From an uncultured Polymorphobacter sp. (GTDB lineage Bacteria > Pseudomonadota > Alphaproteobacteria > Sphingomonadales > Sphingomonadaceae), in contig CALDHQ010000369.1 of assembly GCA_937894055.1 (NCBI GenBank), positions 1 through 7,161 of the forward strand: a stretch of DNA of 7,161 bases. The letters are read 5' to 3'. The notes beneath the pieces were generated by a model that worked only from the letters and a program-made list of their open reading frames with translations, made no database searches and was not told where the DNA came from. The position numbers and the translations under genes are program-made. Positions 1-7,160 of this stretch are shown piece after piece (the stretch's first letter is position 1; the number at the start of each line of letters is the position of its first letter).

Positions 1-306
1 GGCATTGCGGTCAGTTGGGTACGCCGTAGCCGCGCTGGCTTTGGCTGGACCGACGCCCCAGACGCATCGCTCGCCCAGGATTCGGAGCGCTACCATGTCG
101 AACTTTGCCAAGACGGGCAATTGGACTGCGGTGCGAATACCATGAGCCCATTTGAGAATTATGCCGCTGCCGAGCCCTTAGCCTACGGCATCAATGGGAC
201 TGTGCCAATTGATCTGCGGGTCCGACAAGCATGCGACCTGGATGATACGGGCGCAGGCGCAATTGCGCAGAATAATGTCAATTGTGTGCGGCAGCACTTT
301 CCATGA
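1..306 (+). CDS. C-terminal fragment of a GTA/phage baseplate-type tail protein (5' end outside window)
   Basis: The frame is open from the first base to a TGA at 304-306 (101 residues), so the gene begins upstream of the window. The start of the fragment reads IAVSWVRRSRAGFGWTDAPD, followed by a SERYHVEL stretch, then NYAAAEPLAYGINGTVPIDL and a VRQ motif. This order (W-[VI]-RRSR-G-aromatic-W-D, then ERY-V, then YAAA plus a VRQ ending) is what I know from the extreme C-terminus of the large GTA host-specificity/baseplate protein (GTA TIM-barrel family, gp15-like) of alphaproteobacteria. In intact homologues the protein ends soon after the VRQ-GD motif. Here VRQACDLDDTGAG runs on into an unrelated tail ending VRQHFP, and unexpected cysteines appear, which suggests relaxed selection. 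The DUF2793-like sequence that follows is the usual neighbour in sphingomonad GTA clusters. The family call comes from motif memory only. Whether the upstream part is intact cannot be seen. Confidence 0.58.
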   Translation, partial: GIAVSWVRRSRAGFGWTDAPDASLAQDSERYHVELCQDGQLDCGANTMSPFENYAAAEPLAYGINGTVPIDLRVRQACDLDDTGAGAIAQNNVNCVRQHFP

Positions 307-339
307 ATCACAAACCGAAAGGACAAGTCGAGGTCGGAA

Positions 340-672
340 TTGAGTCGCCGGTACGAACTTCCAATTATTGCTGAAGGCCAGGCCCAAAAGGAATTCACCC
401 ACTACGAGACCACAGCGCACAACAACGCCCTTCTACATCTGTCGGTGCTGTGCGTGTAGCAGCATACGCAGACAGTAGGTCCATTGCCGAGTGTCGCGTG
501 GACTATCGGCGCAAGGGCAACGGCCGAATGGACCAGGCATGCCACTGATATTGCCACCTTTAGTGAAAGCGGCCGGCCCCTTGCCACGTCGGTTGCAGGT
601 TGTTTAGCCGGGGTGGCTGATCTCGGCGTGTTCGCCGTGCGAACAGATGACGACTGGATGTCCGAAGCATAG
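340..672 (+). pseudogene. DUF2793-family protein, interrupted by an in-frame amber codon
   Basis: From a TTG at 340 the frame reads LSRRYELPIIAEGQAQKEFT and then H-Y-E. This is the hallmark N-terminus of DUF2793 proteins (LP-hydrophobic-A-GQAQKE-THNEAL). A TAG at 457-459 ends it after 39 residues. The same frame continues beyond the stop with VAWTIGARATAEWTRHATDI, and later GVFAVRTDDDW, ending at TAG 670-672. These match the second half of the domain (W-[IV]-G-ATG-W-HA-IA, then V-D-GVFAV). So one 111-codon domain is split by a single stop without a frameshift. The THNEAL segment is also blurred (THYETTAHNNALL). DUF2793 proteins have no known biochemical function and typically follow the GTA/phage tail gene, as here. 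Alternatives are a sequencing error at 457 or two short expressed peptides. I favour decay because the preceding tail fragment also looks worn. Confidence 0.6.
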
Positions 673-949
673 CCGGCGCGCGTTGCGGATAGGGGCGCGC
701 GCCCGCTGCACCTGCTATACCTTCCCTAAGCGGCGGTACGACAACCGACGCCGCAGCCAGCGCAGCAATTTTGTCGATCCCCAACATGGGGCTTACGCAA
801 GCTGAACGCCGCCTGTGTACTGTGAGTTAGTGCCGCACTGTTGTTTGGTTGCAACAGGATTCGATGTTTCCGCGCTTGCACGCGACCATGGCCTCCGCTA
901 GACCTCTTCCGGGCTTCGATTGAGGCGCGAATAACGAAAGGGGTACAAC
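673..949. other. Intergenic region upstream of the porin gene, no gene seen
   Basis: This stretch of 277 bases has no frame with recognisable protein content. It contains a GC-rich inverted repeat (GGCGCGCG at 675-682 paired with CGCGCGCC at 696-703, 13-base loop) directly after the DUF2793 remnant. That could be the relic of a terminator, but no T-run follows. The rest must include the promoter and 5' leader of the porin gene. I could not pick a convincing -35/-10 pair by eye. Confidence 0.4.
937..943 (+). promoter_or_regulatory. Shine-Dalgarno site of the OmpA-family gene
   Basis: An AAAGGGG stretch lies 6 bases before the ATG at 950. It fixes this ATG as the start, and a signal peptide begins directly at that methionine. 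Confidence 0.7.
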
Positions 950-2122
<1,173 letters not shown>

Positions 2123-2141
2123 TCCAGCCGACATTCGGTTG

Positions 2142-2181
2142 AAAAATTCGGGGCTGCTCGCAAGAGCAGCCCCGTTTTTTT
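2142..2181. terminator. Rho-independent terminator after the OmpA-family gene, probably bidirectional
   Basis: A perfect 11-bp stem (2149-2159 pairing with 2164-2174) closes a GCAA tetraloop (2160-2163) and is followed by seven T on the plus strand (2175-2181). It lies 26 bases after the porin stop codon. On the minus strand the same stem is followed by AA and then five T (2146 down to 2142), so it could also stop minus-strand transcription arriving from the convergent gene that ends at 2457. Confidence 0.93.
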
Positions 2182-2456
2182 GTGCCTGGTGCTGTTGGAT
2201 AAGCGCCTGCGAGCGTCAATTCTGGTGCACGCGTCGAGCAGGCTGCGTTGGAATTCTGGAGCCGCGTGCCGATCTGTCCGGCCGGCAGCAAAGTGGCCGC
2301 ACGTCGTGAAACCCGAAGCCTTCGAGCGAAGCTGCTAGATGATATGGGCGGAACAGTCCGCGCGTTGGACGCCATCCTCGCGTGGCATAACGCCGGGGGG
2401 AGGGGGACACGGAACCCTAGTGAACCAACGTCCCGACCTTGGCTACCAGCTGTGGC
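2182..2456. other. Intergenic region between convergent genes, no gene seen
   Basis: This 275-base stretch lies between the porin terminator and the stop codon of the minus-strand exported protein. Open frames exist on both strands but none has a ribosome site, a recognisable domain or a plausible start. I see no tRNA-like cloverleaf and no repeat. A G-rich run lies at about 2395-2406. It may hold the 3' untranslated region of the minus-strand gene. Confidence 0.4.
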
Positions 2457-3107
2457 TTAAGCGCCGAATTCAGGCAGCGGACGCGGCGTAATGTCAACAA
2501 TAATCAGCGATTTAGGCAGGCCGACGCCGGGTTCCAGCGACAGGCGCATTTCAGGATTTAAACGAAGTGCTGCCTTGCCGAAACCACCCTTGGGGAGCGA
2601 TAGAATCTCGCGACCGACGACACCGGCTTCTTCGCAAAAAGGCAGCTGAGCATCGATTGTCGAAAAGCTGTTGTACGTCCGGGTTGTATATTGGTCGAAA
2701 CTGGTCTGGTACTTGGCGCCATCGTAGCGCTTGAAGTGATCCAGCATCGTCAGCCGTGCCTGATTCAGTTCCTCCGAATGATGACGCAGAATGTCGTTGT
2801 ACGTCTTCACAGTGGCCAGGAACGGCAGGAATTGACACTGGAGCGCGGCAATATTCAGCGCTGCCCGGATATTCCAAACAGCATTGGCCTCGGCTTCAGC
2901 TGCTGTGGTTTGACGCAGTTTGACAGCCTGGGGGGCCGATGGGCCGCGTTTGGTCGCGACGACAGGCTCCGCTGCCGGTGCTACTGCTGCAGTCGGCTTG
3001 GGCTTGGCGGCTGCGGGCTTACTGCTCTTGGTCGCAGCAGCGCCGGCACCACTCATCAGCAGCGCAGTCAGCGCCGCAGTCGCCAGAAATACGCCCGAAG
3101 TTTTCAT
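2457..3107 (-). CDS. Exported protein of unknown function with two conserved-looking cysteines
   Basis: A 216-residue protein with an N-terminal signal peptide (MKTSGVFLATAALTALLMSG, likely cleavage at about residues 23-25), so periplasmic or secreted. Residues 26-60 are an Ala/Lys/Pro-rich flexible stretch (KPAAAKPKPTAAVAPAAEP), often seen in proteins that reach from a membrane or contact peptidoglycan. A mainly helical domain follows from about residue 65: NAVWNIRAALNIAALQCQF, then YNDILRHHSEEL, FDQYTTRTYNSFSTIDAQLP and FCEEAG. Cys91 and Cys158 could form a disulfide. I recognise the WN-RAALN-AALQCQF / TRTYNS-ST-AQLPFC pattern from uncharacterised sphingomonad proteins but know no function. 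ATG at 3107 is chosen because GAGG at 3115-3118 lies 7 bases upstream; a GTG one codon earlier (3110) has a tighter 4-base spacing. The 3' end has no nearby terminator of its own. Confidence 0.8.
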   Translation of the reverse strand: MKTSGVFLATAALTALLMSGAGAAATKSSKPAAAKPKPTAAVAPAAEPVVATKRGPSAPQAVKLRQTTAAEAEANAVWNIRAALNIAALQCQFLPFLATVKTYNDILRHHSEELNQARLTMLDHFKRYDGAKYQTSFDQYTTRTYNSFSTIDAQLPFCEEAGVVGREILSLPKGGFGKAALRLNPEMRLSLEPGVGLPKSLIIVDITPRPLPEFGA

Positions 3108-3114
3108 CACAATG

Positions 3115-3118
3115 CCTC
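3115..3118 (-). promoter_or_regulatory. Ribosome binding site deciding the start of the exported protein
   Basis: GAGG on the minus strand lies 7 bases before ATG 3107 and 4 bases before the adjacent GTG 3110. The spacing favours the ATG. Confidence 0.5.
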
Positions 3119-3174
3119 GTCAGAAGGTCGGCCAACACCGGGGCTTTGATATCGCCAGCCCCTTGCAAACCTGT

Positions 3175-3201
3175 TTTCTACAAGCCGCGCGTGCAGGTCA
3201 A
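3175..3201 (-). promoter_or_regulatory. Possible promoter of the exported-protein gene
   Basis: On the minus strand TTGACC (3201-3196, 5 of 6 to the -35 consensus) is followed after 15 bases by TAGAAA (3180-3175, 4 of 6 to the -10 consensus). The spacer is shorter than the usual 16-18, which weakens the call. It lies about 70 bases upstream of the start codon, and downstream of the lipoprotein terminator, as expected if this gene has its own promoter. Confidence 0.28.
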
Positions 3202-3275
3202 TGCTGCGATTGGGGCGCCGTCAGCCCAGCCGGCATATTCACCAGCCGAAACTGCGCGAAACAGCAGCATAGGAC

Positions 3276-3308
3276 AAAAAAAAGGGCCGCCATTTCTGGC
3301 GGCCCTTT
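3276..3308 (-). terminator. Rho-independent terminator of the Ala-rich lipoprotein gene
   Basis: A perfect 11-bp stem (3281-3291 with 3298-3308) has a 6-base loop. On the minus strand it ends in an eight-base T run (3283 down to 3276), three of whose T pair at the foot of the stem. It starts about 25 bases after the lipoprotein stop codon, so that gene is probably a single transcription unit, separated from the exported-protein gene downstream. Confidence 0.9.
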
Positions 3309-3333
3309 CCGATAATCAAGGATTAACCGTTGA

Positions 3334-3642
3334 TTACTTGGCAGCCGGTGCAGCAGCGTCAGCAGCCGGAGCAGCAGCAACCGCAGCGTCAGCAGCGGTG
3401 CTCGCGGCAGCAGCAGCGTCGGTGGCCGTTGCAGCAGCATCGGTCGCCGTTGCAGCAGCGGCAGCAGCGTCGGTAGCAGCCGTGTCGGTTGCCGGAGCGG
3501 CAGCCATGGCGTCAGCAGCCGGAGCTTCGGTCGTCGTCACTTCGGTGGTGGTTTCAGCCTTCTTTTCGCCGCATGCGACGACGAGCAGCGCAACGCCAGC
3601 AACGAGCGTGACGGTCTTCAGCTTCTGTGCGAATTCAGTCAT
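3334..3642 (-). CDS. Small Ala/Thr/Asp-rich lipoprotein
   Basis: A 102-residue protein. Residues 1-23 are a lipoprotein signal peptide (KLKT n-region, hydrophobic VTLVAGVALLVVA) ending in a lipobox LVVAC with the acylated cysteine at 24. The +2 residue is Gly, compatible with outer membrane sorting. After GEKKAE the rest is low complexity: a Thr/Glu stretch (TTTEVTTTEAPA) and then alanine-rich repeats built on TATDAAA, with no globular domain. Clustered Ala/Thr/Asp without hydrophobic residues suggests an extended or disordered tether rather than an enzyme. GGGAG at 3653-3649 lies 6 bases before the ATG and fixes the start. The gene has its own terminator. Short Ala-rich lipoproteins of this type occur in sphingomonads without assigned function, so the role is unknown. 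The coding reading is supported by the lipobox, ribosome site and terminator together; the opposite strand is also open but carries no such signals. Confidence 0.82.
   Translation of the reverse strand: MTEFAQKLKTVTLVAGVALLVVACGEKKAETTTEVTTTEAPAADAMAAAPATDTAATDAAAAAATATDAAATATDAAAAASTAADAAVAAAPAADAAAPAAK
3410..3451 (-). repeat. 21-bp tandem repeat within the lipoprotein gene
   Basis: Two adjacent 21-base units (3410-3430 and 3431-3451) differ at two positions. Each encodes the heptapeptide TATDAAA. Looser GCAGCAGC-type repeats surround them. This is an in-frame coding repeat that can expand or contract without a frameshift. Confidence 0.75.
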
Positions 3643-3787
3643 GATTTTCTCCCAATAGTCCTGAGCAAGATACCTGCGGTTTAGGTTCAGCCCTTATCCC
3701 CTAACCGAGGTAGACATTAAACGTAAACGTGATGCGCCTCAAGGGGCATTGCTGCAGCGCCAAAATTTGCCAGCAAGGGTGACATTT

Positions 3788-4450
3788 TCACGACACCAAG
3801 GCCGCAAGAAAGCTTGGAAACGTCGCCTCGAGCGCCGCATCCACCTCAGCCATCGTGGTTTTCTGGCCCAATGCCCGCAGGCTTGTGACGCCGTGATCGG
3901 CGATGCCGCACGGCACGATGCCGCCAAAATGCGTCAGGTCGGGATCGACGTTGATCGCGGCACCGTGCAGCGTGACCCAGCGCCGCACACGCACGCCGAT
4001 GGCTGCAACCTTTTCCTCGCCGCGCGTCGTGTCGACCCATACACCGACGCGCCCTGGTGCGACCTTTGCCGCCACGTCGAATTGCGCCAGCACGCGGATG
4101 ATCCAGCGTTCGAGCTGCGTGACAAAGCAACGCACGTCGCGCCCGCGGCGTTCGAGGTCGAGCATCACATAGACAACGCGCTGGCCCGGGCCATGGTAGG
4201 TGTATTGGCCGCCGCGACCGGCGACATGGACCGGGAAACGTGCCGGGTCGATCAAATCGTCAGCTTTGGCACTGGTGCCGGCGGTATAAACCGGCGGATG
4301 CTCGACCAGCCAGATACGTTCGCGGCCGGTACCGGCGCGGATGTCGTCGACGCGCGCCTGCATGAATGCGAGCGCGGCAGCATAGTCGGTTAGCCCGGGC
4401 TCGACACGCCACTCGACGCCGTCAATCTCGATGCCCGGGCCGTCCGTCAT
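3788..4450 (-). CDS. lipB: Octanoyltransferase LipB (lipoyl-[ACP]:protein N-lipoyltransferase)
   Basis: LipB transfers octanoate from octanoyl-ACP to the lipoyl-domain lysine of 2-oxoacid dehydrogenases and GcvH, through a Cys thioester; LipA then inserts sulfur. It acts in the cytoplasm. The 220-residue product has all family motifs: [14 protein letters not shown] (residues 49-62), the substrate loop [12 protein letters not shown] (79-90), the catalytic lysine in [10 protein letters not shown] (Lys147), [15 protein letters not shown] (158-172) and the catalytic cysteine in IVPCGI (Cys181), followed by GVTSL. Length is normal. I choose ATG 4450, which leaves a 13-base gap after the GMC stop codon. 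A GTG at 4486 would add 12 Arg-rich residues and overlap the GMC gene. No strong Shine-Dalgarno precedes 4450, so translational coupling to the upstream gene is possible. No clear terminator follows the stop. Confidence 0.95.
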   Translation of the reverse strand: MTDGPGIEIDGVEWRVEPGLTDYAAALAFMQARVDDIRAGTGRERIWLVEHPPVYTAGTSAKADDLIDPARFPVHVAGRGGQYTYHGPGQRVVYVMLDLERRGRDVRCFVTQLERWIIRVLAQFDVAAKVAPGRVGVWVDTTRGEEKVAAIGVRVRRWVTLHGAAINVDPDLTHFGGIVPCGIADHGVTSLRALGQKTTMAEVDAALEATFPSFLAALVS

Positions 4451-4463
4451 GGCATCACCGTGG

Positions 4464-6086
4464 TCACGCCGCCTTTGCCTGCGCACGCGCCGCCAGGATC
4501 AAGTCGCTGGCCTTTTCGGCGATCATGATGGTCGGCGCGTTGGTATTGCCCGACACCAGATACGGCATGACGCTGGCATCGACGACGCGTAGCCCGCTGA
4601 CCCCGCGCACGCGCAACTCACCGTCGAGCACGGCATCGGCATCGGCGCCCATGCGGCAGGTGCCCACCGGGTGGTAGATCGTCTCGCCCCAGTTGCGGAT
4701 CGCCTCGACGAGCGTTTCGCGCGTTGCCGCCGCTGCCGGACCGGGCCAGACTTCCTCGCCGCGGAAGGGCGCAAACGCTGCGCTGGCACCAATGCGCCGC
4801 GCGATTTCGATGCCCTTGACGATGGTGTCGACATCTTCGGGTGCCGACAGATAGTTGGCATCAATCAACGGCGGTGCCAACGGATCGTTCGACGCCAGCC
4901 GGATCGTGCCGCGGCTTTCGGGGCGAACCTGGCAGACGTGGATCTGGTAGCCATGCTGCGGCCCCATCTTCTCGCGGCCGTGCGGCGCGCCGACCAGCGG
5001 CATGAAATGCATCTGGATATCCGGCGCGGCGAGCCCTTCGCGCGTCGACACGAATGCACCCGCCGGTGTCGGGATATAGCTTGCCGGGCCGGTCTTGGCG
5101 AAAATCCACTTCCCCAGCGCTGCCGCCTGGGTGAAAATCGAGCGTGTGCCGTTGAGCGTCACCGGCTGGGTGCAATGCCATTGCACCTGCACGTCGAGAT
5201 GGTCCTGCAGGTTGCTGCCGACATCGGGGCTGTCATGCACGACATCGATGCCCACCGACTTCAGGTGCGCCGCCGGCCCGACGCCCGACAGCATCAAAAT
5301 CTGCGGCGAATTGATCGCGCCGCCGCACAGGATCGTCTCGTTCGCGGTCACCTCGATGCGCTTGCCGTCCTTGACATAGGCGACGCCGGTGGCGCGCTTG
5401 CCGTCGAACGTCACGCGCTCGACCTGGACATCGGTGCGGACCTCAAGGTTGGGGCGGCCCATGACCGGCGTCAGATAGCCGCGCGCTGCCGACCAGCGGC
5501 TGCCGTTCTTGATCGTCGAATCGTAGATGCCGGCGCCTTCGAACTGCGGTCCGTTGAAATCATCGGTGTGCGGAATGCCGGCCTGCTGCGCGGCATCGAG
5601 GAACACGCTGATCAGGTCGTTGGGCAGCGCGCGCTTTTCGGTGTGCAGCGGGCCACCTTTGCCGTGGAATTCATCGGCACCGCGCTCGCTGTCCTCGCTG
5701 CGCCGGAAATACGGCAGCACATCGGCCCAGCCCCAGCCGGTCAGGCCGAGTTGCGCCCAGCGGTCATAGTCGCTGCTGTGGCCGCGGATATAGACCATGC
5801 CGTTGATCGACGACGAGCCGCCGACAACCTTGCCGCGCGGCCAGTACATCTGGCGTCCGCCCATCGTCGGCTGCGGCACCGTCCAATAGCCCCAGTTGAG
5901 CGGGCTCTTGTTGTCGGGCGGCAGGATGGTCGCGATGCCGCCGGGCATGTTGACCATCGTCTTGTTGTCCTTGCCGCCGGCTTCGAGCAGCAACACGCGG
6001 TTCTTCGGGTCGGCCGACAGCCGGTTGGCGAGCACGCACCCGGCAGATCCTGCACCGACAATGATGAAATCGAACGCGTCACGCAT
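4464..6086 (-). CDS. GMC-family FAD-dependent oxidoreductase (choline/alcohol dehydrogenase-like)
   Basis: A 540-residue flavoenzyme that oxidises an alcohol to an aldehyde or acid. The N-terminal Rossmann motif GAGSAG (residues 11-16) and Glu35 in LLLEAGG bind the ADP part of FAD. GMC signature 1 begins at Pro83 ([20 protein letters not shown]) and signature 2 spans about 256-270 ([15 protein letters not shown]). The C-terminal catalytic pair is His472 ([11 protein letters not shown]) and Asn516 ([15 protein letters not shown]). The GGSSSIN loop lacks the histidine that links FAD covalently in choline oxidase, so FAD is probably bound non-covalently. There is no signal peptide, hence cytoplasmic. 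BetA-like choline dehydrogenases share this layout, but without betB, betI or a choline transporter nearby I do not call betA. GGGAG at 6098-6094 lies 7 bases before the ATG and fixes the start. It is the first gene of a likely two-gene unit with lipB. Substrate unknown. Confidence 0.95.
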   Translation of the reverse strand: MRDAFDFIIVGAGSAGCVLANRLSADPKNRVLLLEAGGKDNKTMVNMPGGIATILPPDNKSPLNWGYWTVPQPTMGGRQMYWPRGKVVGGSSSINGMVYIRGHSSDYDRWAQLGLTGWGWADVLPYFRRSEDSERGADEFHGKGGPLHTEKRALPNDLISVFLDAAQQAGIPHTDDFNGPQFEGAGIYDSTIKNGSRWSAARGYLTPVMGRPNLEVRTDVQVERVTFDGKRATGVAYVKDGKRIEVTANETILCGGAINSPQILMLSGVGPAAHLKSVGIDVVHDSPDVGSNLQDHLDVQVQWHCTQPVTLNGTRSIFTQAAALGKWIFAKTGPASYIPTPAGAFVSTREGLAAPDIQMHFMPLVGAPHGREKMGPQHGYQIHVCQVRPESRGTIRLASNDPLAPPLIDANYLSAPEDVDTIVKGIEIARRIGASAAFAPFRGEEVWPGPAAAATRETLVEAIRNWGETIYHPVGTCRMGADADAVLDGELRVRGVSGLRVVDASVMPYLVSGNTNAPTIMIAEKASDLILAARAQAKAA

Positions 6087-6226
6087 GCTGCCACTCCCAA
6101 GGCTGATTTGAGCGCAGCTTTAATGCATTGGCCGCGCAGGGCAATACGGACATGGGCAATACGGGCAAATGCGTGTTTGTGCCGCGCCCCCTTCACATTC
6201 GCGCGCCACACTGCCACATCAGCGCC
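6087..6226. promoter_or_regulatory. Divergent intergenic control region between the GMC and MBL genes
   Basis: These 140 bases separate two divergent start codons and so should carry both promoters. No pair of -35/-10 boxes stands out. The region holds direct repeats of GGGCAATACGG, described separately, which could bind a regulator acting on either gene. Confidence 0.45.
6139..6173 (+). repeat. Direct repeats GGGCAATACGG in the divergent intergenic region
   Basis: GGGCAATACGG occurs exactly at 6139-6149 and 6154-6164 (15-base period). A third, degraded copy GGGCAAATGCG begins at 6163 and overlaps the second by two bases. The repeats lie between the GMC and MBL start codons, where operator sites are expected. 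Function is inferred from position only. Confidence 0.6.
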
Positions 6227-7123
6227 ATGAGCACCGCCGATGACCTTGTTGCCAACGCGCCCTATGGCCGCATCGAGCAACTGACCCCGCTGATCCGGCG
6301 CGTGCTGGCGAAGAACCCGTCGCCGTTCACCTATATCGGCACCGGCACCTATATCATCGGCGGCGGTGACACTGTCGCGGTGATCGATCCCGGCCCCGCC
6401 GAGCCCGCGCATATCGCCGCGCTGATCGACGCGGTCGCCGGCAAGACCGTCAGCCATATCGCCATCACCCACACGCACATGGACCATTCGCCCGCCGCAC
6501 CGGCGCTGGCGGCGGCCACGGGCGCGCGCATCACCGGCTGCGCGCCGCTGGTGCTCGCCGATGACGGCCCGCGCGCCGACGCCGGTTTCGATGCGACCTA
6601 TGCGCCTGACGCGGTGATGGCCGATGGCGACAGCATTTCCGGTCCCGACTGGACGCTGACCGCGCTGCACACGCCGGGCCATACCTCGAACCATTTGTGT
6701 TTCGCGCTGGCGCAGGAGAAGGCGCTGTTCACCGGCGATCATGTGATGAAATGGTCAACCAGCGTGGTTAGTCCGCCCGACGGCGATATGGCGGCCTATA
6801 TGGAAAGCTTGCAAAAGCTCTATGACCGCGAAGACCGGATTTATTATCCTGCCCATGGTCCGGCAGTGGAAAATCCCCGTCAACTGGTGCGTGGTATGAT
6901 CGGGCACCGGCGGCAGCGAGAGCGACAGATACTGAATTTGCTAGAAAACGGTGAAGGGCACATCCCCGCTATGGTCGCCGCCATGTACAAGGGACTCGAT
7001 CCCCGCCTGACAGGGGCGGCCGGGCGGTCTGTGCTTGCGCATCTCGTTGACTTGCAAAATCGCGGCGAAGCACAGGTCGCTGGTGACAGGTGGCAAAGGA
7101 TCGGCGGTGCAGCTACTGCTTGA
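6227..7123 (+). CDS. Metallo-beta-lactamase-fold hydrolase with C-terminal winged-helix domain (LACTB2-like)
   Basis: A 298-residue MBL-fold protein. Two-metal site residues are all present: His82, His84, Asp86 and His87 in THTHMDHS, His152 in TPGHTSNH, Asp171 in FTGDHVM and His210 in YYPAHGP. After the catalytic domain, RQLVRGMIGHRRQRERQIL leads into a helical segment to the end (IPAMVAAMYKGLDPRL, then LAHLVDLQNRGEA), which fits the winged-helix domain found in LACTB2-like MBL proteins. No signal peptide, so cytoplasmic. Known LACTB2 is an endoribonuclease, but bacterial relatives are mostly uncharacterised and other thioester, lactone or ester hydrolases share the fold, so no substrate is assigned. 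ATG 6227 is chosen because family-like sequence (NPSPFTYIGTGTYII) starts about 30 residues later; a TTG at 6128 would add 33 residues of low-quality sequence over the intergenic repeats. No clear Shine-Dalgarno precedes 6227, so the start is less certain than the identity. Confidence 0.9.
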   Translation: MSTADDLVANAPYGRIEQLTPLIRRVLAKNPSPFTYIGTGTYIIGGGDTVAVIDPGPAEPAHIAALIDAVAGKTVSHIAITHTHMDHSPAAPALAAATGARITGCAPLVLADDGPRADAGFDATYAPDAVMADGDSISGPDWTLTALHTPGHTSNHLCFALAQEKALFTGDHVMKWSTSVVSPPDGDMAAYMESLQKLYDREDRIYYPAHGPAVENPRQLVRGMIGHRRQRERQILNLLENGEGHIPAMVAAMYKGLDPRLTGAAGRSVLAHLVDLQNRGEAQVAGDRWQRIGGAATA

Positions 7124-7160
7124 GCTTTGCAGTAGCAGGTGTTAGTCCTTCCACCGGGTC
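7113..7160 (-). CDS. Possible C-terminus of a minus-strand gene entering from the right edge
   Basis: On the minus strand one frame is open from the window edge and reads DPVEGLTPATAKLKQ before a TAG at 7115-7113. The composition looks like a natural hydrophilic C-terminus, and the gene would converge on the MBL gene with an 11-base overlap. Fifteen codons are far too few to exclude chance, and no family can be named. Confidence 0.25.
   Translation of the reverse strand, partial: DPVEGLTPATAKLKQ

Noticed and set aside
2248..2460. A 70-codon plus-strand frame in the gap after the porin terminator
   Set aside because: TTG start without ribosome site, no recognisable motif, and located just after a strong terminator.
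2939..3658. A 239-codon plus-strand frame across the exported-protein and lipoprotein genes
   Set aside because: It is Ala/Ser-rich only because it reads the lipoprotein repeats backwards and it crosses a terminator hairpin. No ribosome site or domain.
3714..3742. TTGAGG-17-TAATGT on the minus strand as promoter of the lipoprotein gene
   Set aside because: The spacing is right, but the boxes match the consensus at only 4 and 3 of 6 positions; too weak to list as a feature.
4464..6086. Calling the GMC enzyme betA (choline dehydrogenase)
   Set aside because: The motifs are shared by many GMC alcohol dehydrogenases, and betaine aldehyde dehydrogenase, BetI or choline transport genes are not in the window.
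4671..6230. A 519-codon open frame on the plus strand antisense to the GMC gene
   Set aside because: Long antisense frames are common opposite GC-rich genes. The translation is Arg/Ala/His-rich with no family signature, while the minus-strand GMC product has every expected motif.
7112..7136. 8-bp hairpin spanning the MBL stop codon (GCTACTGC / GCAGTAGC)
   Set aside because: The stem is AT/GC mixed with a 9-base loop, overlaps the coding end and is not followed by a T-run on either strand, so it does not qualify as a terminator.
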